In this document: in pieces, positions 7,168 to 13,925 of the stretch
Layout: each line of letters opens with the position of its first letter
How positions within the stretch are numbered: position 1 is the stretch's first letter
Source of the DNA: CAWULT01 sp963923455
Lineage (GTDB): Bacteria > Acidobacteriota > Vicinamibacteria > Vicinamibacterales > UBA2999
Assembly: GCA_963923455.1 (NCBI GenBank)
Contig: CAWULT010000106.1
Span: 1 to 16,255, forward strand
DNA length: 16,255 bases
Reading direction: 5' to 3'
Notes under the pieces: generated by a model
What the model saw: the letters and a program-made list of their open reading frames with translations, nothing else
The model's database searches: none
What the model was told of the DNA's origin: nothing
Position numbers and translations under genes: made by a program

Positions 7168-8178
7168 ATGACCTCAGTGCGACGCCATCGACGCCGTGCG
7201 CTGCGAGTGATCGCCCTGCTCGCGGGTGTCGCGTCGTGCCTCGGGTACCGGGGCGTCGAGGCGGCGTTGGATGCGGCGCCGCAGCAGCCGGCCAGCGACG
7301 CGACCGCGGCCCGCCTCGACACGCTGGAAGTCCGTCCCAACGTCTTCGTGATCACCGGAGCCGGCGGCAACATCGGCGTGCAGGTGGGTGAGGACGGGGT
7401 GGTCGTGGTCGACGCGGGAACCGCGGCCAGCGCACCCGGCGTCGTCGCCGCGATCCGGCGCATCACGCCGAAGCCCATTCGCTACGTCGTCAACACCGGC
7501 CCCGATGTCGACCACACCGGCGGCAACGAGGAGTTGTCGAAGGCGGGGGAGACGCTGAACAGGGAGCAGGCGGGCCTCATCGCGCCCGCGGCGACGATCC
7601 TCGCCTTCGAGGGCGTGCTCCGGCACGTGTCGGCGTCGGCCCTTCCGGCGGCCGGATGGCCGACCGAGACGTTTCACTACGCGCGCAAGTACATGTACCT
7701 GAACGGCGAGGCGATCGAGGTGCTGCACCAGCCCGAGGCGCACAGCGACAGCGACGTCTTCGTCTTCCTGCGGCGGTCGGACGTCGTCATGGCCGGCGAC
7801 GTGCTCGACACGCGCCAGTTCCCCGTCATCGACGTCGAGCGGGGCGGCGGCATCGACGGAGAGGTCGCGGCGCTCAACCGGCTCGCCGACCTGGCCGTCG
7901 CGTCCGTGCCGATCGTCTCGCGCGAGGCGGGCACGGTCGTGATTCCTGGCCACGGCCGGCTCTGCGATCAGTTCGACGTCATCGAGTACCGCGACATGGT
8001 CACCATCATCCGCGACCGCGTCCGCGCGGCGCTGGCGGCCGGCCAGACCCTCGAGCAGGTGAAGGCGGCCAACCCCGCGAAGGGCTATGTCGGCCGCTAT
8101 GGCAACGCGGGGGGCGCAGGGACGGCCGGTCGATTCGTCGAGGCCGTCTATCGCAGCCTGGCGAGGGACCGACGATGA
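7168..8178 (+). CDS. MBL-fold (metallo-beta-lactamase superfamily) lipoprotein with altered zinc site
   Basis: This 336-residue metallo-beta-lactamase-fold protein is probably lipid-anchored: five or more arginines precede a hydrophobic stretch ending in the lipobox VASC (Cys24). The fold is supported by NVFVITGAGGNIGVQVGED, VVVVDAGTA, RYVVNTGPDVDHTGGNE, EVLHQPEAHSDSDVFVFL, VVMAGDVLD and TVVIPGHGRL. The active-site loop is the unusual part. Where related hydrolases have HxHxDH, this has G111-P-D113-V-D115-H116, so the two Zn1 histidines are replaced while Asp115 and His116 of site Zn2 remain. The later ligands His192, Asp211 and His262 are present. It may therefore bind one metal, use Asp113 as a ligand, or have changed chemistry. 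Substrate is unknown, and beta-lactam hydrolysis should not be assumed. ATG 7168 fits the signal peptide. The stop overlaps the next start as ATGA, indicating translational coupling. Confidence 0.88.
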   Translation: MTSVRRHRRRALRVIALLAGVASCLGYRGVEAALDAAPQQPASDATAARLDTLEVRPNVFVITGAGGNIGVQVGEDGVVVVDAGTAASAPGVVAAIRRITPKPIRYVVNTGPDVDHTGGNEELSKAGETLNREQAGLIAPAATILAFEGVLRHVSASALPAAGWPTETFHYARKYMYLNGEAIEVLHQPEAHSDSDVFVFLRRSDVVMAGDVLDTRQFPVIDVERGGGIDGEVAALNRLADLAVASVPIVSREAGTVVIPGHGRLCDQFDVIEYRDMVTIIRDRVRAALAAGQTLEQVKAANPAKGYVGRYGNAGGAGTAGRFVEAVYRSLARDRR

Positions 8179-8933
8179 GGCGCCCGTGTGCCGTCGCGAC
8201 CGGGCTGGCGGTCGTCCTCGCGCTGCTGGGCGGCGCATCGACCGCCACGGTCCGTGCGCAGGCCCAGGGGGGAGCGCCACCGGCATCGGCCCGCGAAGCC
8301 GCGCCGATCGATCTGACCGGGTACTGGGTGGCCTACGTCACCGAGAACTGGCGCTACCGGATGGTCACGCCGCCCAAGGGCGAGTACCGACGGATCCCCG
8401 CGTCGCCGGCCGCGCTGGCCGTCATCAATGCCTGGGACCCGGCGGCCGACGCCAAGGCGGGCCTCCAGTGCCGCGGGTACGGCGCGGCGGCCATCATGAG
8501 CGTGCCGGCCCGTTTGCACGTCACATGGCAGGACGCCAACACGCTTCGGGTCGACATCGACGCGGGCACGCAGACGCGCCTGCTGCGCTTCGGCGCCGGA
8601 CAGACGCCGGCCCGTCCGCGAAGCTGGCAGGGTGACTCGACGGCGCAGTGGGAGCGCGTGGCGGGTCCTGGCGGCGGCGGCAGCCTGCGCGTCACGACGG
8701 CCAACCTGCGCGCGGGCTACCTGAGGAAGAACGGCGTTCCCTACAGCGAGCGCGCCACCATGACGGAGCACATGGACCTGACGCCGTTGCCCGACGGTGG
8801 TCAGCTGCTGCTCGTGACGACGATCGTCGAGGACCCGGTGTACCTGACCGGCCCTTACATCGTGAGCCCGCACTTCAAGCGGGAAGCGGACGGGTCGAAG
8901 TGGAATCCCACGCCATGCTCATCCACCTGGTAG
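8175..8933 (+). CDS. Secreted LTGxW-family protein of unknown function (first paralogue)
   Basis: This 252-residue protein starts with an Ala/Leu-rich signal peptide (cleavage probably near TVRAQAQ, residues 25-31) and then shows the motif IDLTGYWVAYVTENWRY from residue 45. The motif sits at the mature N-terminus, as in a large group of uncharacterised exported proteins of Acidobacteriota. Further family features are LQCRGYGAAAIMSVPARL, NLRAGYLRKNGVPYSE and TIVEDPVYLTGPYIVS near the C-terminus. It is clearly a paralogue of the next gene: the segments QCxGxGAA, xxAGxxRKxGVPxSxxA and DPVYLxxPxI recur in the same order. The GxW motif at the start of a likely beta-rich fold recalls lipocalins, but that is only an analogy. 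ATG 8175 overlaps the MBL stop, with GAGGG at 8163-8167 seven bases upstream. No catalytic residues are recognised. Confidence 0.83.
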   Translation: MRRPCAVATGLAVVLALLGGASTATVRAQAQGGAPPASAREAAPIDLTGYWVAYVTENWRYRMVTPPKGEYRRIPASPAALAVINAWDPAADAKAGLQCRGYGAAAIMSVPARLHVTWQDANTLRVDIDAGTQTRLLRFGAGQTPARPRSWQGDSTAQWERVAGPGGGGSLRVTTANLRAGYLRKNGVPYSERATMTEHMDLTPLPDGGQLLLVTTIVEDPVYLTGPYIVSPHFKREADGSKWNPTPCSSTW

Positions 8934-9844
8934 CGCGCCGGCTCGCCGGTCTGGCCGTCGTCGTGCTGCTGGCGCCGGCGGCGGTGCAGGCGCAGATCAT
9001 CGCCCGGCCCGCGCAACTCGATCTGACGGGGTCGTGGGCGCCGCTCGCGACCGAAGACGTCCAGAACGACTCGGTGCCGGTCGACTACCTGGGCCTCGCC
9101 CTGACGGAGGAAGGACGCACGCGAGCCCTCGCCTACGACGAATCGCAGAAGTCGATGATCGAGCGGCAGTGCCAGGGGTGGGGCGCGGCGTACGCCGTGC
9201 TGGGCCCGTTCGGCCTGCGGATCACGAGCCAGGTCGACCCCGTGAAGCACCGCATCGTGTCCTACACGATCGGCGCCTGGGAAGACTGGATGACGATGAC
9301 CATCTGGATGGACGACCGCCCGCGTCCGTCGGCGCACGCGCTGCACACGCAGGCCGGGTTCACGACGGGCCGGTGGGAGGGCGGTGCGCTGACGGCGCGT
9401 ACGACCCACATGAAAGCGGGCTTCATCCGCAAGACCGGCGTGCCGCTCAGCGACGAGGCGGTCATCGACTGGCGCTTCTTCCGCCACGGCGACGTGCTGA
9501 CGGTGATGATGGTGGCCACCGATCCCGTCTACCTGGAGGAGCCCGAGATCATCACGAAGGGCTTCCGGATGTCGCCGGCGCCGCTCGACTTTCGTGACCC
9601 GTGCGTGCCCGGGTTCGAGGGGCGCGAACCGGGCGATCCCGTCCCGCATTTCGACCCCGACCGGAACCCGTTCGTCGACGAGTTCGCGAAACTCTACAAC
9701 CTGCCGCAGGACGCGGTCATGGGACGCCGGGAGACGCTCTACCCGGAGTACCGCGCGCGGATCAAGGACAGCTACGTGCAGCCGCCCCCGTGCACCGAGT
9801 CCTGCGGTGTCGCGGGCAACTTCGTCCGGCGTCGTCAGCAGTGA
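8915..9844 (+). CDS. Secreted LTGxW-family protein of unknown function (second paralogue)
   Basis: This 309-residue protein has a signal peptide (ARRLAGLAVVVLLAPAAVQA, cleavage near residue 26) followed by LDLTGSWAPLATEDVQND. It shares with its upstream paralogue, in the same order, RQCQGWGAAYAVLGPFGLRI, THMKAGFIRKTGVPLSDEAV and VATDPVYLEEPEIITKGF. It is about 60 residues longer: after the shared region it adds FRDPCVPGFEGREPGDPVPH, PFVDEFAKLYNLPQDAVMG and a C-terminus with two nearby cysteines (PPPCTESCGVAG). The extension looks like a short accessory segment, not a known domain. The start overlaps the preceding stop by 19 bases, which ties the three genes of this operon tightly together. 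The function is unknown; a binding or carrier role outside the cytoplasm is a guess from the beta-rich composition and the GxW motif. Confidence 0.83.
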   Translation: MLIHLVARRLAGLAVVVLLAPAAVQAQIIARPAQLDLTGSWAPLATEDVQNDSVPVDYLGLALTEEGRTRALAYDESQKSMIERQCQGWGAAYAVLGPFGLRITSQVDPVKHRIVSYTIGAWEDWMTMTIWMDDRPRPSAHALHTQAGFTTGRWEGGALTARTTHMKAGFIRKTGVPLSDEAVIDWRFFRHGDVLTVMMVATDPVYLEEPEIITKGFRMSPAPLDFRDPCVPGFEGREPGDPVPHFDPDRNPFVDEFAKLYNLPQDAVMGRRETLYPEYRARIKDSYVQPPPCTESCGVAGNFVRRRQQ

Positions 9845-9907
9845 CGGCGGCGTGGCCGCGTCGCGGTCCACGCCGGACGGCGCCGGCCGCTGAGGCGCCA
9901 GGCGCCA
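9845..9907. other. Convergent intergenic spacer with three GGCGCC palindromes
   Basis: This 63-base gap separates two genes that converge. GGCGCC occurs at 9879-9884, 9894-9899 and 9901-9906. The first two could form a six-base stem with a nine-base loop and might slow transcription from both sides. There is no T-run, so I do not call a terminator. Confidence 0.25.
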
Positions 9908-10810
9908 CTACGAGGCCGTCGACGGGCCCGGCTCCGCGCCCGCCGGTGCGCCGCTGAGCGCCGCGAGCACGTAGGTGCCCCGCGCGGGCGACGCCGCGTA
10001 GCCCTCCGCCACCAGCGCCCGGTTGCCGAGCCCCGCCTCCCAGCGGGGCAAGCCGGTGACGCGGGCCAGCTCGCCTGGGATTGTCATGCCCGCCGAGGCC
10101 AGAAAGCAGCGGGCCAGCTCCGTCACCGCGGTCTCGCGGGTCATGCGGCGCCGCAGCGCATCGGGAAAGCGTCCGACCGCCAGGCTCCAGATGTAGGTGA
10201 AGTGCGGTGCGTAGAGCACCTCGCTCGGGACGACCAGCATCGCCGCCTGCAGCTCGTCGAGCGCCCGCGTGAAGGTGGGGCGGTCCGTCACGCCCGAGTC
10301 GGCGCGCAGGTCCTTGGTGGCCATCTCCCACTCGTGGCGCAGCACCCGCAGGATTCGCCGTGCGGGTGCGCTCAACCGGCGCGGCTCCTCGGCGCGCGTG
10401 ACGCCCCAGACGGCGCGGAAGCACGGCACCATGCGCGGCGCGATGAACATGGCCTTCCCCCGCGCCAGCTTGGCGTAGTAGACCTTGCCGCGGCGGACGA
10501 GGTCGTCCTTGAGCAGCCAGGTGTGCGACGACTCGGGATCCGTCTGTACGTTGCGGGGCATCACGGCGTCGCGCCGCCCGCAGACCGCGACGTACAGCGA
10601 CGGGCCCGGGCGGCGGGAGTCGGTCATGCACCAGGCGAACCCGACGCGCTCGATGAAGCGCTCCGCGTCGTGCGCGGTCTCGACCCGCAGGCCCTCTTCG
10701 CGCCGCCAGGCGCGGTCGCGGAACTCGTCGATGTGCTCGGGCAGGGCGGTGATCACGGTGTGGAGACTCTGGCTGGCTCGCAGGCGGTCATCGCGTGCCG
10801 TCGCGGCCAT
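9908..10810 (-). CDS. AlkZ-related winged-helix protein (possible DNA glycosylase relative)
   Basis: This 300-residue cytoplasmic protein has no signal peptide. Segments such as FIERVGFAWCMTD, RPGPSLYVAVCGRRDA, TWLLKDDLVRRGKVYYAKL and ARGKAMFIAPRMVPCFRAVW resemble the AlkZ-related family, a set of winged-helix proteins distantly related to the YcaQ/AlkZ crosslink-repair DNA glycosylases. The middle (RILRVLRHEWEMATKDLRAD, then TRALDELQAAMLVV) reads like a winged-helix unit, and a second one may follow (AGMTIPGELARVTGLPRWEA). The QxQ-type catalytic pair of true AlkZ was not found, so glycosylase activity is not supported by what I see. A transcriptional or structural DNA-binding role is possible. 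ATG 10810 is preferred over the in-frame GTG at 10825 because a TACCCT box (10819 to 10814) lies directly before it. It is divergent from the M16 peptidase gene. Confidence 0.6.
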   Translation of the reverse strand: MAATARDDRLRASQSLHTVITALPEHIDEFRDRAWRREEGLRVETAHDAERFIERVGFAWCMTDSRRPGPSLYVAVCGRRDAVMPRNVQTDPESSHTWLLKDDLVRRGKVYYAKLARGKAMFIAPRMVPCFRAVWGVTRAEEPRRLSAPARRILRVLRHEWEMATKDLRADSGVTDRPTFTRALDELQAAMLVVPSEVLYAPHFTYIWSLAVGRFPDALRRRMTRETAVTELARCFLASAGMTIPGELARVTGLPRWEAGLGNRALVAEGYAASPARGTYVLAALSGAPAGAEPGPSTAS

Positions 10811-10894
10811 GTCAGGGTAGCGCACTCGGACCGCCGTGGCCGGCGGCCGGGCCGCGGCCGCGTCCGGGTTGCGTCGTCCGGTAGGATCGAGGGC
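10811..10894. promoter_or_regulatory. Divergent promoter region between AlkZ-related and M16 genes
   Basis: This 84-base region has TAGGAT at 10882-10887, seven bases before the M16 start ATG 10895, and TACCCT on the other strand (10819 to 10814), three bases before ATG 10810. The + strand spacing would place transcription initiation at the start codon itself, so the peptidase message is probably leaderless. The - strand spacing is tighter than usual, so either that box or that start may be wrong. No -35 hexamer or operator palindrome is evident. Confidence 0.4.
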
Positions 10895-13771
10895 ATGACT
10901 TCACTTCGAGTCCGTGTCGCGGCCGGCCTGCTGGGCCCCGTCCTGCTGGCATTCCTGTTCACGGCGGCGCCGCGGACGCAGACGGCCCAACAGGACGCGT
11001 CCGCCGCGTCCGTGGCGGGCTACCGGCTCACGCAGCTGATGCCCGTGGACCCGGAGGTGACGGTGGGCACCCTGCCCAACGGGCTGAAGTACTACGTTCG
11101 CCCGAACCCGCGTCCGGCCCGGCGGATCGAGCTGCGGCTCGTCGTCAAGGCCGGCTCCGTGCTGGAGGATCCCGACCAGCTGGGGCTCGCGCACTTCGTC
11201 GAGCACATGCAGTTCGAGGGATCGCAGCACTTCCCGCGGGGCAGCATCAACGCGTTCCTGGCGTCGCTCGGCATCGGGCTCGGCCCCGACGCCAACGCCG
11301 AGACCAGCTACGACGAGACGGAGTACACCCTGCGCGTGCCGTCCGACGTGCCGGGCGTGCTCGACCGCGCGATGCTGGTGCTGGAGGACTTCGCGCGCGG
11401 TGCGACGTTCGACCCGGAGGCCATCGAGCGCCAGCGCGGCATCGTGCTGTCGGAATGGCGGCTGCGCCAGGGCGCCGTGGAGCGCACGCGCGACAAGGTC
11501 CGCCGCGCGCAGCTCGCGGGCTCGCGCTACGCCGCCCGGTCGCCCATCGGGGACCCCGACGTGATCCAGCGGGCCCAGCGCGAGCAACTCGTACGTTTCT
11601 ACCGTGACTGGTACCGCCCGAACCTGATGGCGGTGATCGTCGTCGGCGACGTCGATCGGGACGCGGCGGTCGCCACGATCAAGGAGCGCTTCGCCCCCCT
11701 GACGAACCCGTCGCCGCAGCGGCCGCGGCTGGCGTTCGACGTGCCCGAGCGCCCCGGCACGAGCTACGCGGTGATCGCCGACAAGGAATCGACGGCGACC
11801 TCCGTGTCGGTCAGCAACCTGCGCCCGGCCCGCCGGCAGGACACGGTGGGGGGCTACCGCCAGATCATGATGGACCGCCTGCTCGGCGACATGCTCGACG
11901 CGCGGTTGTCGGAGCTGTCGCAGGCCGGGAACCCCCCGTTCCTGGACGTCGCCGCCGGACGCCAGCTGTTCGACACCCCACGCACCCGGGACGAGGTGGT
12001 GCTCCAGGCCCTGGTGCCCAACGACGGCGTCCCGCGCGGCCTCGAGACCATGATCTCCGAGATGCAGCGCGTGCTCCGGTTCGGCTTCACGGCCACGGAG
12101 CTGGCGCGCGCCAAGCAGGCGACCATGCTCAGCTACGAGCGCAGCGTGACCGCGAGCCCCGACCGCGAGTCGCAGAGCCGCGCCGACGAGTACACGCGCA
12201 ACTTCCTCCAGAACGAGGCGCTGCCGACCATCTGGCAGGAGCTGGCCTTCCATCGCCGGTTCCTGCCGGGCATCACCCTCGCGGAGGTCAACGCGCTGGC
12301 CGTCCAGTGGTTTCCGCCGCAGAACCGCCTCGTCATCGTGACGGCGCCGGAGGCGCCCGGCGTCACGCTGCCCGACCGCGCCCAGCTGGCGGCGGTGGTG
12401 CGGCGCGCAGCCGCCAGGCCGGTCACCCGCTACGTGGACGTCTCGGCGGACCAGATGCTGCTGCCGGCGCCGCCGATGCCCGGGTCGATCGTCAAGGTGA
12501 CCGAGCGGCCCGAGGCGGGGATCACCGAGTGGGCGCTCTCGAACGGGGCCACGGTGGTGCTGAAGCCGACCACGTTGAAGGAGGACCAGATTCTCTTCCG
12601 CGCGTTCGCGCCCGGCGGCACGTCGCTCGCCAGCGACGCCGACTTCGTGCCGGCCCGCGTGGCCTCGTACGTGATTCCGGCCGGTGGCGTCGGCCGGTTC
12701 AACCCCATCGCCCTGAACCGGGTGCTCAACGGCAAGGCGGTGGCCGTGGCGCCCTTCATCGGCGAGATCAACCAGGGGATGGCGGGCGGCAGCACGCCCC
12801 AGGACCTCGAGACGTTCTTCCAGCTGCTGTACCTGCGGTTCAGGGAGCCGCGAGCGGACCAGACCGCGTTCGCGTCCGCGGCGGTGCAGGCGCGCGGGCT
12901 GCTGGCGAACCAGGCGGCCAGCCCCGACGTCGCCTTCCGGCAGACGATCGAGGCAACCCTGAGCGGCGGCCACCCGCGCCGCGCACCCGAGACGCTCGAA
13001 TCGGTCGGGCAGTGGGACCTGGCCAGGTCCATGGCGTTCTACAAGGCCCGTTTCTCGGACGCCAGCCGCTTCACGTTCGTGTTCGTCGGCAGCTTCACGC
13101 CCGAGACGCTGCGGCCGCTCGTGGAGACGTACGTGGCCAGCCTGCCAGCGACCCGCATGCCCGAAACGTGGCGCGACACGGGCATCGGCCCGCCGGCCGG
13201 CGTCGTCGAGAAGACCATCGAGAAGGGGGTGGCACCGAAGAGCCAGGTGTCGCTCGTCTTCTCCGGCCCGTTCGTCCACGACGACGAACACCGGCTGGCG
13301 ATTCGGGCGATGACGCTGATCCTGCAGTCGCGCCTGTTCGACACGATCCGCCAGGAGCTGGGGGCCACCTACAGCATCGAGGCCGAGCAGCGCACGCAGA
13401 AGTTTCCGAAGCCCGAGTACCGCATCCGCATCGAGTGGACGTGCGACCCGGCGCAGACGGCCAGCCTCGTACGGCGCGTCTTCGACGAGATCCGCTTCGT
13501 GCGCAACATCCGGCTGACGCGCGACCAGGTGGAGCGGCTCCAGGTGGCGATGCTGCGCGACTTCGAGCAGGACAGCCAGGAGAACGGGTACCTGCTGAAC
13601 GAGATCGTCCGCCGGTACGAGGAGGGTGAGGCGGGGAACGTCGGCGCGGTCTTCACCCTGCCGCGCCGGATCACGGCCCTGACGGCCGGGGCCGTCGAGC
13701 AGGCCGCGCGGACCTACCTGGACACCAGCCGCTACGTGCAGGTGACGCTGATGCCCGAACGGGCGCAGTAG
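10895..13771 (+). CDS. Periplasmic M16 zinc metallopeptidase, PqqL-like
   Basis: This 958-residue protein belongs to peptidase family M16 (pitrilysin/insulinase). A signal peptide (MTSLRVRVAAGLLGPVLLAF and onward to about residue 32) indicates export. The inverted zinc motif HFVEH is at residues 100-104, and the distal glutamate expected about 75 residues later falls in the IERQRGIVLSEW stretch. Other first-domain features are VGTLPNGLKYYVRPN, KAGSVLEDPDQLGLAHFVEH and DANAETSYDETEYTL. The second half carries the inactive M16 repeat (ITEWALSNGATVVLKPTTLK, then RAFAPGGTSLASD) and a C-terminal domain with LGATYSIEAEQR. The length and two-half layout match the PqqL type of single-chain periplasmic M16 proteases, which degrade imported peptides. 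No pqq biosynthesis genes are nearby, so a role in PQQ is not implied. ATG 10895 is set by the signal peptide and the box seven bases upstream. Confidence 0.93.
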   Translation: MTSLRVRVAAGLLGPVLLAFLFTAAPRTQTAQQDASAASVAGYRLTQLMPVDPEVTVGTLPNGLKYYVRPNPRPARRIELRLVVKAGSVLEDPDQLGLAHFVEHMQFEGSQHFPRGSINAFLASLGIGLGPDANAETSYDETEYTLRVPSDVPGVLDRAMLVLEDFARGATFDPEAIERQRGIVLSEWRLRQGAVERTRDKVRRAQLAGSRYAARSPIGDPDVIQRAQREQLVRFYRDWYRPNLMAVIVVGDVDRDAAVATIKERFAPLTNPSPQRPRLAFDVPERPGTSYAVIADKESTATSVSVSNLRPARRQDTVGGYRQIMMDRLLGDMLDARLSELSQAGNPPFLDVAAGRQLFDTPRTRDEVVLQALVPNDGVPRGLETMISEMQRVLRFGFTATELARAKQATMLSYERSVTASPDRESQSRADEYTRNFLQNEALPTIWQELAFHRRFLPGITLAEVNALAVQWFPPQNRLVIVTAPEAPGVTLPDRAQLAAVVRRAAARPVTRYVDVSADQMLLPAPPMPGSIVKVTERPEAGITEWALSNGATVVLKPTTLKEDQILFRAFAPGGTSLASDADFVPARVASYVIPAGGVGRFNPIALNRVLNGKAVAVAPFIGEINQGMAGGSTPQDLETFFQLLYLRFREPRADQTAFASAAVQARGLLANQAASPDVAFRQTIEATLSGGHPRRAPETLESVGQWDLARSMAFYKARFSDASRFTFVFVGSFTPETLRPLVETYVASLPATRMPETWRDTGIGPPAGVVEKTIEKGVAPKSQVSLVFSGPFVHDDEHRLAIRAMTLILQSRLFDTIRQELGATYSIEAEQRTQKFPKPEYRIRIEWTCDPAQTASLVRRVFDEIRFVRNIRLTRDQVERLQVAMLRDFEQDSQENGYLLNEIVRRYEEGEAGNVGAVFTLPRRITALTAGAVEQAARTYLDTSRYVQVTLMPERAQ

Positions 13772-13925
13772 ACGGCGAGGTCGCGGCGTCCGCGCGTGGC
13801 GCGGCGTCCCGAGGCGTGCCGGAGAGGGGCTGGACCGATGGCCGCGGGGGCGGCCGGCGTGGATGGGAGCGGCTGCGGCGGCAGGCAAGTCGCCCGCCGC
13901 CGCAACGTTCGTCAGGCTCGACCGG
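13772..13925. other. Convergent intergenic region between M16 and LTGxW fusion gene
   Basis: This 154-base gap has no gene I can support. It contains a 10-base direct repeat, CGCGGCGTCC, at 13782-13791 and 13800-13809, and the hairpin described separately at 13874-13904. The rest is GC-rich sequence with no recognisable signal. Confidence 0.5.
13874..13904. terminator. Candidate bidirectional terminator hairpin
   Basis: Two 13-base arms, TGCGGCGGCAGGC (13874-13886) and GCCCGCCGCCGCA (13892-13904), pair with one mismatch around the five-base loop AAGTC. The position between two gene ends that face each other suits a shared terminator. Neither strand shows a T-run after the stem, so if it terminates it does so without a classic U-tract, or it only protects transcript ends. 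Confidence 0.4.

Noticed and set aside
10895..13771. Reading the M16 peptidase as part of a PQQ biosynthesis locus
   Set aside because: No pqqA-E genes are present. The similarity is to PqqL, which belongs to a broad periplasmic M16 group that is not tied to PQQ synthesis.
10901..13888. A 995-codon open frame on the - strand opposite the M16 peptidase gene
   Set aside because: It is a mirror of GC-rich codon use in the real gene. Its product is rich in Arg, His, Gly and Leu, with no recognisable motifs, whereas the + strand frame has HFVEH and a signal peptide.
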